Numbered from the stretch's first letter, positions 20,751-30,665 are shown. The stretch: DNA of 64,000 bases from Lucinisca nassula (GCA_963580285.1 CAUZLF010000228.1:19197-83196); one strand, 5' to 3'. A program made the numbers and translations. Notes: generated by a model from the letters alone, not told the origin.

Positions 20751-22643
20751 TTAGTTAAGTTCATTCAGGTCTCTTAAGTGGGAGGCATGTCTGTAAAATA
20801 TCTGATTCAGCTTAGATTTTAGCTTCACCCTAGGTCCATATTGGCCTATAACTGTATACCATTCGTTTTCCCAATTTGAATCGGATTTTCGTTGGTCTCG
20901 ACGTATAACAAGTACTTTCTGTCCCAAGCGATATCGTTTGTAGTCCTTCCCTGCATGTTTGTCTGCGTTTCGTTTCATGATCGCCTTCTTTCTCGCATCA
21001 GTTTCCCTTATTTTGGATGGAGCACTTCCCTTATCAAAGGAAGGAAGTTTATTTCTGATCTGTCTATTAAACAATAATTCACTGGGTGGAACATTTGTGG
21101 TACACTGTGGTGTTGTCCTATAGTTTATTAGGAATTTGTATATTTCAGTTTTCCAGTTTTTCTTCTCAAGGCATGCTGCCTGTATCGCTTTTTTCAGACT
21201 TTTATTAAAGTTTTCCACTAATCCATTTGCTCGGGCCCAGTATGGGATAACTCTTCGATGTTTTATTCCATTTTCAGCTAAAAAAGTTTCCATTTCATCT
21301 GACACAAATTGTCTCCCATTATCAGAAACTAATTCAACTGGATACCCATGGGCTGCAAAGATTTTGATCAGTCGGTTTATGATAGCCGTAGAAGTTATGC
21401 TTTGCATTATTTCAACTTCCGGGTATCTAGAATAGTAGTCCATTAACACTAAACAGTATTGTCCTCCTTTGAATGGACCTGTAATGTCTATTCCTACTTT
21501 TTCCCAAGCCTTATTAGGTAATTCTGTTGGTTGAATTGGTGGGGGCCTGACTGGATTTGATAGTCTTTGACATACAGCACAATTTGAGATAAGTCTTTCT
21601 ACATCATTGGTTACTCCTGCCCACCATAGTTTTTCTCGTAAAAGAGCTTTAGAGCGATAAATACCTTGGTGTGTTTCATGTAATATTGAAAGGATTCTGT
21701 CCCGTAATTTATCAGGTATTATCAGCTTGGTTCCGCGCAGTAGCAAATTTCCATTTAATGATAGTTCATTGCGCACTTTAAAGTATGGTGTTAAAGTTTT
21801 GTCACCGGTTGACCATTTATTTGATTTCAAGCACTGTCTTATTTTATGAAACAGTTCATCCTTTGATGATTCCCTGTCAATTTCCTCCAGTGTCATGGCC
21901 TTGGGCACTGAATGTTCAGTAACATAATTTATGTACTGTTCTGCTTCTTCACTCAAATAGTCACTCTGTTCATCCTTTAATGGAGACCTTGATAACTGGT
22001 CTGATGCATTCAAAACACCGGGCTGAAATTCTAGCCTGAATGTATAAGGCTGAAGACGTAATAACCATTTAGTTATTCTTGCGGGCGGTTTGTGAGTGGG
22101 TTTGAAAATACTAATTAATGGTTTATGGTCCGTTAACACTGTAAAGGTTATTCCATACAGGTAGACATGAAATCGTTCTATACCCCAAGTAACTGCTAAC
22201 GCCTCGCGTTCAATTTGTGAATATCGTCTCTCAACCGCATTCAGCGTACGGCTGGCATAGGCTACTGGCCTAAAGTTTCCTTTATGTTTCTGTTCTAGAA
22301 TGGCTCCAAGCCCTACTGGACTTGCATCGACAATAAGCCTAGTTTCTGCATCTGAGTCATAGTATGACATAACCTCAGCAGTGCTCCAGCTAGAATCTGA
22401 GAAGGGCAGGGCGTACGTGCCCTGGAAGGGCACTCCGAGTCGCGAAGCGACGAGACGGGGGAGGGTGTGGGCGGGGGTGTCCCCCTCCCACCAGATGGGT
22501 TTGGGGGTCCTCCCCCAAGAAAATTTTGAAAATTTAGTCCTTAAAGGTGGCCTCTGGAGTGTATGAGTGGAAATTATTGCCAAAAATGAGACTGTTTCGA
22601 CCCCTCCATGGGTCTCATCAGGCAGCACATGACGCCTAAGCAA
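20751..22643 (-). CDS. Ty3-type Pol, C-terminal half: RNase H and integrase
   Basis: An open frame of 630 codons. Residues 1 to about 88 are read from the inserted DNA transposon and are not part of Pol; retrotransposon sequence begins at the duplication CTCAG (22374-22378). RNase H shows D106 (LIVDAS), E147 (IEREAL) and D172 (LTDHKPL). Integrase has the zinc-binding H322/H325 and C355/C358 (CAVC), then the catalytic triad D386 (GIDITGPF), D441 (VSDNG) and E477 (GLVEN), with 35 residues between the last two as in active DDE integrases. The C-terminal tail (about 550-630) is basic with a GQKVLVIRRDQR segment of the GPY/F type region; no chromodomain is seen. The frame is free of stops and all catalytic residues are present, so this half is undamaged apart from its separation from RT. 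The stop is 340 bp from the LTR. Confidence 0.92.
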   Translation of the reverse strand: MLRRHVLPDETHGGVETVSFLAIISTHTLQRPPLRTKFSKFSWGRTPKPIWWEGDTPAHTLPRLVASRLGVPFQGTYALPFSDSSWSTAEVMSYYDSDAETRLIVDASPVGLGAILEQKHKGNFRPVAYASRTLNAVERRYSQIEREALAVTWGIERFHVYLYGITFTVLTDHKPLISIFKPTHKPPARITKWLLRLQPYTFRLEFQPGVLNASDQLSRSPLKDEQSDYLSEEAEQYINYVTEHSVPKAMTLEEIDRESSKDELFHKIRQCLKSNKWSTGDKTLTPYFKVRNELSLNGNLLLRGTKLIIPDKLRDRILSILHETHQGIYRSKALLREKLWWAGVTNDVERLISNCAVCQRLSNPVRPPPIQPTELPNKAWEKVGIDITGPFKGGQYCLVLMDYYSRYPEVEIMQSITSTAIINRLIKIFAAHGYPVELVSDNGRQFVSDEMETFLAENGIKHRRVIPYWARANGLVENFNKSLKKAIQAACLEKKNWKTEIYKFLINYRTTPQCTTNVPPSELLFNRQIRNKLPSFDKGSAPSKIRETDARKKAIMKRNADKHAGKDYKRYRLGQKVLVIRRDQRKSDSNWENEWYTVIGQYGPRVKLKSKLNQIFYRHASHLRDLNELN

Positions 22644-24297
22644 CGTCGTATCATCGTGGATGCAACGTCATGACATTGATACGACGTTATAAACATGCTG
22701 TGTGTCCGCTGGCCATTGAGCACACGTGAAGGCAACGTTGTCTCAAACTCGATGCATGGCGTTGCATCAACGTTAATACGATGTTGCTTTAACATCATAT
22801 TCTGATTAACGACCAGCTCGGAATAAGCGAAATAATTTTGCAACGGTCATAAAAAATGATTCTGCAAAGGAAACTTACGTAAAGAAATCAGTGAGTTTCC
22901 TCTTATTCGCATTACCAATCTTAGTAAGAGAACGCTGCACACGATCTCGAGTAGGCATGTTGCAAATTTGTGTCTCAGACAGAAAGTATACGTGTTAGCA
23001 GACTTAAATCTGATAGATAAATGTTGAAATTTTTTACCTTGCTTAAATATACTTCGAGCAAACAAATGAATAATTTCTGTATGTAACAGTGGCACATGTG
23101 ATACAAGCTGAACACAAAGAGATTAAAGAAACCGGCACATTTACACAGTCCCGTTAACTGCCGTGCCTTATGCATTTCATGCTGATCTGACCCATTTGAA
23201 AAGTGTGAGCCAACAATTTCTGCATGCCCACTACGGTAAAACGAGCCCCGCCAAGTGAAAATGTTCTTTAGGTATTTGAGAACAAATCCCTGCAGTGCAT
23301 TTAGAATCTTGCGTCTGGGAACAGCAAAAACTCACACCAGACTGTGCGGTTGAAATCTGTGCTGGCCGTATATGCTGGAAGCGCCATTTTAGTCGACGCC
23401 CAGATCAGACTGCACAACCGCAGATGAAGCGCGAATCATCAGGCTGCGCAGATGCGACTGAGTGTTGGTCGTGTATCTTAGATTGGTTCTAATGGCCAAC
23501 GCTCGGATCAGCCTGCACCACCGCCGATGAGGCCCGAACCGTACGAACAGCCGACGCTTGTGCATTTGCGGCGCAAACTGCCGAGAATAAGATCAGATGG
23601 TGCGGGTGCAGTCAGTGTGTACGCTGGTCATGCTGGATGCGATATTTTAAATTGATGCGAACAGCCGGCGCTTAGATCGGTGTGCATTCCCTTCGACGCA
23701 CAGATCAGACTGCGCTTATGCATTTGCGGCGCAAACTGCCGAGAATAAGATCAGTTAGTGCGGGTGCCGTCAGTGTCTACGCTGGTCGTGCTGGGTGCGC
23801 TATTTTAAATTGATGCGAACAGCCGGCGCTAAGATCGCTGTGCATTCCCTTATTTTCTGTGCGAACAACCGAAGATTAGACTGCACACATGCGGTATGAG
23901 TCGTATGAAGCGCATTTTTTGGATTGGTGCGAACAGCCGATGCTCAGATCAGTCTGCCGCAGATCGGCGCCAACAGCAATGACTCAGATTAGACTGCGCC
24001 GATGCGAGTTGATTCTGTGCTGGTCGTATATGCCGGAAGAAGCATTTTTGATAGACACAGCTCTTAGCTGCATGTGATGCATTAAAAATCCGATAAATCT
24101 GGTGTGTGCCACGGTGGGGATTCCCCCAATAATATATAAGTAGATTGATAACACGTGAAAAAGCCACGCTCCGAAACGAGAAAAATGAAATAAAAGATAC
24201 GGTTGATTTTAGGGCAGGGCGTTAGGAAAAGGGGCAGGGCGCAGCATTTTGAGGGCAGGGCGCGGCGCCCCGGAAAAACGGTCTAGCTGGAGCACTG
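22379..24297. mobile_element. 1.9 kb DNA transposon inserted in the Ty3-type pol gene
   Basis: Perfect 16 bp inverted ends, CAGTGCTCCAGCTAGA and TCTAGCTGGAGCACTG, are flanked by a 5 bp duplication CTCAG (22374-22378 and 24298-24302). Removing the element with one duplication copy brings RT and RNase H back into one frame, which confirms the borders. Subterminal GGGCAGGGCG words occur at both ends (about 22404-22415; 24211-24263). The 5 bp duplication with CAGnG ends is compatible with the hAT5 type, but classification is tentative. It has no transposase. The interior includes ACGTTG/CAACGT-rich sequence (22640-22790) and a partial tandem repeat (23561-23860). It is younger than the retrotransposon. 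Confidence 0.88.
23561..23860 (+). repeat. Two-unit tandem repeat, period 158 bp
   Basis: TGCATTTGCGGCGCAAACTG occurs at 23561 and 23719, each followed by GAATAAGATCAG, GTACGCTGGTC or CTACGCTGGTC, and TTTTAAATTGATGCGAACAG. Related fragments (GATCAGACTGC, GCGAACAGCCG) extend from 23390 to 24010, so this is a decayed longer array. Confidence 0.75.
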
Positions 24298-26451
24298 CTC
24301 AGCACTTGTTAATGCCGATTTGAGTGTCTCGAACGCTATTTGTTGTTCTTTGTCCCAACGAAATGCTTCATTTTTCCGTGTCAATTTCCTTAATGGCTCG
24401 CTTATAGTTGCGAACTGAGGTACGAACTTTGAACAATATGACACTAGTCCAAGAAAGGATTTTACTTCCTTTACATTTGTTGGCCTTTCTGTTTTCAATA
24501 CTGCTTGAATTTTGGAGTCCTGTGGTTTTAATCCTTGAGATGTCAATGTATGTCCCATAAATGAAATGCTGGTTCTGTTGAAAATACATTTGTCACTATT
24601 TAATGTCAGATTTTTGTCTCTTAGTCTCTGCAACACTTTTCTCAAGATTTTATCATGTTCTGTCTGAGTTTTTGCGAAGACAATTATGTCATCAGATATG
24701 TTTTTACATCCTTCAATGTCCTGTAAAGTTTGTTGGATGATCCTTTGATAAGTCTCTGGTGCACAAGAAATACCAAAATTTAGTCTGCGATATCTGTAAA
24801 TTCCGTCGTATGTCACAAAATTTGTTATCTTACTAAATATCTGTGCGCCATTCATTTCTTCCAGTGTCTCATCAATATTTGGAAGGGGAAAGCGTTCCCT
24901 TAATACAGCAGTATTGGCTTGACGCATATCTATACACAGTCTGATGTCATTATTTTCTTTAGGTACCACCACTAGGGGTGAAAGCCAAGAAGTTGGACCT
25001 TCGACTTTTTCAATTATGTCCTGTTTTAACAGCTCATCTAGTTTATTTTTCACCTGTTCCCTCATTTTAAACGGCATTTTCCTCGCGGGCTGCGCCACGG
25101 GTTGTACATCCCTGTCGATGTGTAATTTTAGCTGGAAATGCTTCATTTTTCCGAGCCCTTCAAATCGATCTTTGTACTCAGATAATATCGAATCTACATT
25201 TCCATTGCTTTTCTGAGCTTCCGTAGAATTCACACAGAGCTTTATCATTCCTAGATCCATAGCACACTTAAGACCTATTATTGGTTTGCACTGTCCATCA
25301 ATTATGTGAAATAGTAACTTATGCATTTTTCCATTCACTAGTACACTGAAACTAGATACTCCAATTAACTTCAATGGAATTTGTGAGGCATAAGGATATA
25401 TTTTTGCATTTGATTTTTCAACTTTTGTAGATGCAGATTTCACAGAATAAAAGGTATCCTTATCCATGCAATTTACAGAAGCACCTGAATCAATTAATAC
25501 TTTCACTGATTTGCCTTCAATTAAAATTTCAACACTATTTGACTCAAAATTTGTTACCTGAAATACGTGGCCTACACTTAATACATCCTCATTGTGATCA
25601 CTTTCGTCATTATTTTCAGAATCATTTTCATCCACATAATTAACCTTTTTCTTTATCTTTGATCTGCACATGTGACTAAAATGATTTCTTTTGTGACAAA
25701 CTGAACAAACGACATTTCTGTAACACTTATCACCTGTGTGATTTTCATATCCACAACGAAAACAAACTATTTTAGGTTTTCTTGCCGATTTAGGCTGTGT
25801 ACGGGGATGATACTGCTTTCTTTGGGGCTTGAATTTGTCGGTTTTGTAAGCATACTCCTCTTTTTCCCGTGTATCGCCGCTGTGTACCAGGCTCTTTTTC
25901 TCTTGTGCCATTTTACTACTGTGAAGATCTGCCAAGTCTGAAGCTCGTGAGATTTCCTGTATTTTTGTGAGGGTCAAGTCTTTTTCTTTTAAGAACTTTT
26001 TTCTGAGTTCATTTGACTGACAACTGTCCACAATTTGGTCCCTAATCATGTCATTTAAAGTGTTGTCAGCGTAATCACATGAAATAGCCATTTTCTTTAG
26101 TCGTATGATGTAATTGTCCATGTTTTCATCCTTTTCTTGTTTACAGGATCTGAAAGCATGTCTTTCATAAGCTATATTCTTATGTGGCTTGAAATAATTT
26201 GATAATTTCTCTTTTACTTGAGAATAATTATTTTCCTCTAAATTTCCTAGAGTCTCAAAAATGTCCTGTACTTCCTCTCCTGCCAGGTGTAATAACATAG
26301 CCTTTTTCTGTTCATCTTTTGTAACACCACTGGCAATTATGTAATAATCAAATCTTTTGAGGTACAATTCCCAGGATTTGTCTAAGTTGGTATTTTCACC
26401 TATCACCTTAAACAGCGGTGGAGTTGGCATGTCCAGTTTGGATGCCATCAT
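24283..26451 (-). CDS. Ty3-type Gag-Pol, N-terminal part: Gag, protease, RT (with internal deletion)
   Basis: An open frame of 722 codons; residues up to about 717 are retrotransposon, the last few are from the inserted transposon. The first ATG is 230 bp inside the 5' LTR. Gag (about 1-265) ends with two CCHC zinc knuckles at C230-C243 and C249-C262. The protease active site DSGA is at 321-324. RT begins near 440, with LVVVPKENNDIRLCIDMRQAN at about 494-514 (fingers) and the catalytic pair in NISDDIIVF (D587/D588); an ISDD form is common in some metazoan Ty3 lineages. Between FSKI and TNFVTYDGIYRYRRL (about 541-556) roughly 20 residues normally found in this family are absent, including the first catalytic aspartate and the palm strand after it. 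The gap is in frame. The RT should therefore be inactive despite the lack of stops. Gag and Pol share one frame, so no frameshift signal is needed. Confidence 0.92.
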   Translation of the reverse strand: MMASKLDMPTPPLFKVIGENTNLDKSWELYLKRFDYYIIASGVTKDEQKKAMLLHLAGEEVQDIFETLGNLEENNYSQVKEKLSNYFKPHKNIAYERHAFRSCKQEKDENMDNYIIRLKKMAISCDYADNTLNDMIRDQIVDSCQSNELRKKFLKEKDLTLTKIQEISRASDLADLHSSKMAQEKKSLVHSGDTREKEEYAYKTDKFKPQRKQYHPRTQPKSARKPKIVCFRCGYENHTGDKCYRNVVCSVCHKRNHFSHMCRSKIKKKVNYVDENDSENNDESDHNEDVLSVGHVFQVTNFESNSVEILIEGKSVKVLIDSGASVNCMDKDTFYSVKSASTKVEKSNAKIYPYASQIPLKLIGVSSFSVLVNGKMHKLLFHIIDGQCKPIIGLKCAMDLGMIKLCVNSTEAQKSNGNVDSILSEYKDRFEGLGKMKHFQLKLHIDRDVQPVAQPARKMPFKMREQVKNKLDELLKQDIIEKVEGPTSWLSPLVVVPKENNDIRLCIDMRQANTAVLRERFPLPNIDETLEEMNGAQIFSKITNFVTYDGIYRYRRLNFGISCAPETYQRIIQQTLQDIEGCKNISDDIIVFAKTQTEHDKILRKVLQRLRDKNLTLNSDKCIFNRTSISFMGHTLTSQGLKPQDSKIQAVLKTERPTNVKEVKSFLGLVSYCSKFVPQFATISEPLRKLTRKNEAFRWDKEQQIAFETLKSALTSAEQCSS

Positions 26452-26658
26452 TCACGAACTTTGGAAGTTAGTTGTCACCAAAAAAATCCACCAAAATCCG
26501 CGGAGAATAGACTTCTGCAAAATTATTGTAAACCAATAGGCTGCCAAAAATTGTGTTCCTTTGAACAATACTCCATTATCTCTTTTAAACATGTTCCTTT
26601 GAACAGTTAAAAACAGTTCCTTTGAACTGGAATAAATCTCTAAGTTTCCTTTTTCAGG

Positions 26659-26676
26659 ATCCCATCCTCGTCGCCA
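26659..26676 (-). promoter_or_regulatory. Primer binding site, tRNA-Ser(GCT)-type
   Basis: Five bases inside the 5' LTR the minus strand reads TGGCGACGAGGATGGGAT. This is complementary to CCA plus the 3' acceptor and T-arm sequence of animal tRNA-Ser(GCT) (..ATCCCATCCTCGTCG), recalled from the conserved tRNA sequence. The match covers 18 nt. Confidence 0.8.
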
Positions 26677-26681
26677 AAATA

Positions 26682-26879
26682 TGTAATGTTCTTTAATACT
26701 AGCAGCTATTGTAGAGACAGTGAAAACACGTCTTGTTAGTTCTACAGTTTAATCTATTCTCAAGACCAAGCATGCAACAACATACATACAATTATAACAA
26801 TGTCAAGTTTAATTAAAGTTAGGACCTACAGGGGTGTATACCACACATTCTCATATAACTGCTCTAGCAAGATATTACA
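26682..26879 (-). repeat. 5' LTR of the Ty3-type element
   Basis: 198 bp, upstream LTR for the minus-strand element; identical to the 3' LTR except at 26761. Confidence 0.95.
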
Positions 26880-27650
26880 GTTCTATTGCCCTGTAATAAT
26901 TATAAACAAAATGACAAATAAAAGTCTCTTTTCCGTGTCTCCAGCCGCCATATTGGTGTTTACCCGGTGCATGCGGTGATGAAGTAAACACCGGTATACA
27001 CAAAAATGTCCGTCGGCAAAGTCAGTCGTGTTTTTGCATAATTTCCAGATTTTTTTTCACACGTGAATGTTATGTTTTGGATTTCCCTACCTACTTGTAG
27101 AATGCGCTTTTTTCTAAAAGATAGGAATTTGCTCCTGGGGAGCAAATTCTTTCTTACGAAGGAGCACGGATTTAACCGTTAGCGAATCATGATTCTGATT
27201 GAATAAACAGTCTTAATTATTCATTTGACCCGTTACGTCAAACACTAGCGCTGTTAAGATGGGTTGATCCATTATCACTGCCGGTAGCAGAGAGTACTCC
27301 TTGATTTTGTGTGTGTGTGTGTTCCCCTGCCCCACAACCCAACTAAAAAAACATTTTCATATTCTATTAGTTTTAGATATACACGCTCTTGTCTTGTGAA
27401 AATATTATCAGTGATGAAAAAACATAAAGATGATGTGTTACTGAAATTTACTATGCACCACCGTTCAAATGGATTATTCTAAACCCACGCCTCGGGCCTT
27501 ACCGATAAGCAATCAACACCGTGACAAGGTGTGAAGATTAAGGTCGGTCGTTTATTATGTCACAGCTGTTCCCGTCACAATTGGCAAATAATCCCTCAAT
27601 CATAAAATTTAACCCCGTTGACGTCATTTACCGGTCGCATGCAGAAAACA

Positions 27651-27747
27651 ATGGCGGGCAGATCAAACCGTGAAAGTCGGCATATCTCAAGTACTTATGG
27701 ATCTGTTAATGATAATTTCGCGGCTTGTTTCGCCCATTTAACAGGGG
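27651..27747 (+). CDS. Possible first coding exon, unknown protein
   Basis: ATG at 27651 opens 32 codons beginning MAGRSNRESRHISSTYGS and ending ..FAHLTG, followed by a good donor GGGTAAGC (GT at 27748-27749). The upstream TGACGTCA-containing stretch is shared with hAT interiors, so it could be the first exon of a transposon gene rather than a host gene. No family is recognised and no following exon was identified. The call rests only on an ATG in a favourable context and a splice-donor consensus. Confidence 0.25.
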
Positions 27748-28447
27748 GTAAGCAATTTTAATTTGTACCATTCAAAAGACAGATGTCACATTAATATTAC
27801 AAAAGACTGAGTTATGGCTGTAAACAGTAACAACAATTAGGGAGACACAATTGTTTTATTTATTCATGACTTTTATTTGATTTTACATTTCTGTAAACTA
27901 AAACCTGAATAAGAAAATAGCATTCTTTAGTCAACCAAGTGGGTCGGGAAAAATTGGGCCTTCGGGAGAAAATTTGGGAGGCATGAAAATACCGCGTTAC
28001 AAGCGTATTCACGTAGAAACGGGTCGAGCACTAATGAGGTTGCACTGTATATTCACCAGAATCACCTTAATTGATCGAATTTCTTATTTTATTTTTGTTT
28101 CTATTTTTAGAATAACCTTATTACAGGAAACGACCGAAAAGGACCGAAAAGGAGGACACACAACGACCGAAATGATCCGAATCAAATGACGACCCATGTT
28201 GCTTCTTCTTCTTCTTCCCATAAAGTACAGGGCCCACTCTGGAGCATCGTCGTACTTGTTAAGTGACATCAGACCAGTGGACAAAGTTTGTATATGCGAC
28301 GTTGTTTCAATGATTTGTCAAGGACTTTAGGGTTGTACGACGTTGATTTGATGTCGTTAAAACGACACTGGGATACTTTGTAAGGGAAATAAACAATCTT
28401 GTCCACCTAACTTTTTTTTAGAAAAAAGTTTCAAAAAAATGTTCCCA

Positions 28448-28495
28448 GCAGGCACTCCACGTTGAATCAAGGTTGATTCAATGTGGTGTGCCTGC
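28448..28495. repeat. 48 bp palindrome GCAGGCAC..GTGCCTGC
   Basis: GCAGGCACTCCACGTTGAAT and its near-perfect mirror meet at CAAGGTTG. Three mismatches are seen. The AACGTTGAATC word class also occurs at 22650-22780 and 60755-60785. Confidence 0.75.
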
Positions 28496-28815
28496 AGGGT
28501 TCTGTTTACTTTTTTACTGCCAGTAGGAGTTCTTTACTGACTGATGTTCAGGAGGACGCGGGTTCGATACCTGCTGAGGTCGGCAGCCTTCTTTCGTGGA
28601 GATTGAACATAAAATATTTTCTTCAGTCATTCACTCCCTTCCACTGATTCAAGAAGGGCAGTTGTCAGTTTTTTTGCGAAAGAATGTGCACACTCATTTA
28701 TAAGGAAACAATGGACCAGGACAACTCATTCTAATTTTTAATTTCTACATCCATCGCACATCCACAGTAAGCTGTCTGACTGAAGCATATTAATAAGCAA
28801 TAATAATACAATAGG

Positions 28816-30657
28816 TAGTGATGGGCAATCGGTTTCAAATCACAATCGATTATCGGTTTATAATCGGAAGAGAAAACCAACTAGCTATCGATTGCATAAT
28901 CGGTTTCTCTTTTATGTTAAAATTTGAGTACATGTATGTTTAAATGCCTTTTGTATTTTAGTTTATATATGCATAATTCTTACTGTATGTTAGAGATTTT
29001 TCTAGACATTAAGTTAAAAAAATAAAGGAAAAACATAAACACAGAACATTTTGTTTTATTTCCTAATAACCTTAAAATAATTCAGTGAAATGAGAAATTT
29101 GAATGACTACTGTTGAATGGATGTTTTATATTGAAAGGAATGGTTTATTATTCAGCCATTATGCTGTTTGTTTCTGAAAGAGATATCATAATGACTAGTA
29201 ATAACTAAATGTTTTGACAATGAAACAATATCTGTGCACAACTTCAGACTAGAAACAACACCTTGTGACGGTGCAGACCTAAGCCAGAATGACTAGAAGA
29301 CTGACCACTTAAAATGAGTGATTAGTCTGTTAATCTCTCAAGAATTCTAATTTAAGGAGAATGTATACATCTGCAACAGAGGCAGCTATGTCAAATACCC
29401 GCATGGAACATTTGCTGAAATTTTGGTGGATGCGTAAGTGAGAAAAAGTAAGAATTTGGCCAGTTTTTATAACACACATCGGAACGCTCGATCGTCTTCA
29501 AAAGGCGGGAAAATGCACTTGCGTGCGAGTATCATCCGAAAGCATGTATTTTACATTAAAATGTTGAAAAATCTTTACCTGTTCACCATTGTTATTTATT
29601 TATTAACCCACATATGCCCGCGGCCCTTTTTGGGACATCGGCAAACAGTGCAGTCCCAGATCAGACACCTCAGAAAGACGCCGCAGACGTCTGATTTGGA
29701 TTAACACTGTTTGATGATTTATAACGGTTCAATTATGACACTATTGTTAATCCCTGTCATATAATTGCCACCCTGCGGTGCGTGTCGATAAGGTGTGAAA
29801 ATATGGTCAAGATATGTCTCTAATTTGCGTTTATTACCTAATCATAAAATTTAATCCGCAATCAATGTGAAAATTATTTAATTGCTCCTAAGACGAGTTG
29901 CTACGACTATTCTACTATACCGCGAATGGTTAGGTTTTGGCGCCAAATACAGACGCTTGGCGAGAAAAGTTGAACGCTTTGGTTTGTGTTAACACATCTG
30001 TATGCTGTGGTTGGTTATTGACACGGAGCTTACTCAAGCGCTGTTTTCAACAACCGTTTTGCGATCGAGAATTTTTTTACCGTTTCCAAACATTTTTTTT
30101 ATGAAAGATACGCCCCATTACGATAAACAATAGACACCTGTAGGGTTGCTGGGGTCCGATGACGTCATTTTCCGATCGCGCGCAGAAAAAAACAGTAGCG
30201 GTGGTTTGTGGGCGGCGGTTTGGATGCCGGAAAACTTTGGTGTTCGCATTGAACTTGCTTGTTTATTTCGTTTAAAACCAAATTAGGAATAATACTCACA
30301 AAATCGGGCTTGCTAGTAATAAAGATTGTTATATTACTCACGTGTATGTAAAACTGAGCGGACAATTAAGCGTTATTTATGCCGGGAATCGTAAAAGGAT
30401 AGAGCATAACATGAGATGCATCGTATTTTCAGCTGACAAAAGTAAAAATAAAATGGATTTGAGGGAAAAAATCTGCGGGTAATGCACGCCCGAATACGGT
30501 AATAGAAAAGTGCGACGGAATACCGGAATGCACTTTAACTCGGAATACTAAGTACCGGAACCGACTACAATCGACTAGAGAATTCTCAATCGATTATCGC
30601 TATCGGAAGCCAAAACCAACTGACTTTCGACTATAGTCGATCATCGGCCCACCACTA
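28816..30657. mobile_element. hAT-type transposon, 1.8 kb, non-autonomous
   Basis: Ends TAGTGATGGGCAATCG and CGATCATCGGCCCACCACTA are imperfect inverted repeats, flanked by a perfect 8 bp duplication ACAATAGG (28808-28815 and 30658-30665). Subterminal ATCGATTATCGG-like words fill both ends. The interior carries the AAACAGTGCAG hairpin (29640-29713) and shares CATAAAATTTAATCC, GACTATTCTACT and GGCGCCAAAT..AGACGCTTGG with the hAT at 16725-19083. No transposase frame is seen. Confidence 0.83.
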
Positions 30658-30665
30658 ACAATAGG

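Larger units (their letters stand above)
20214..26879 (-). mobile_element. Ty3-type LTR retrotransposon, near complete, interrupted by a DNA transposon
   Basis: The element has two 198 bp LTRs (20214-20411 and 26682-26879), starting TGTAAT and ending ATTACA, and a perfect 5 bp target duplication GTTCT (20209-20213 and 26880-26884). Read on the minus strand the order is LTR, primer site, Gag, protease, RT, RNase H, integrase, polypurine tract, LTR; integrase after RT places it in the Ty3 group (Metaviridae-like). There is no envelope frame. The LTRs differ at one position (20293 A, 26761 C), so the insertion is recent. A 1919 bp transposon at 22379-24297 splits pol between RT and RNase H, and part of the RT is missing (see the gag-pol entry), so this copy cannot be autonomous. 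Without the insert and one duplication copy it is about 4.74 kb. Confidence 0.95.
26885..28815. other. hAT-related mosaic sequence, no complete element resolved
   Basis: The segment around 27510-27680 (CAAGGTGTGAAGATTAAGG, CATAAAATTTAACCCC, TGACGTCATTT) resembles the interiors of the hAT elements at 16725-19083 and 28816-30657. The word GAGCAAATTCTTTC (27140) recurs inverted at 38567. A GT run is at 27310-27322. Neither end of an element could be found, so this may be a broken relative of those hAT copies. Confidence 0.4.

Noticed and set aside
22381..22643. N-terminal 88 codons of the RNase H-integrase frame as a novel protein domain
   Set aside because: This part is read from the terminal GC-rich region of the inserted DNA transposon and is an accidental extension of the Pol frame.
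28190..28284. Minus-strand frame MSLNKYDDAPEWALYF..
   Set aside because: Ends in a CTT/GAA trinucleotide run (GRRRRS), has no splice support, and lies in hAT-related sequence.
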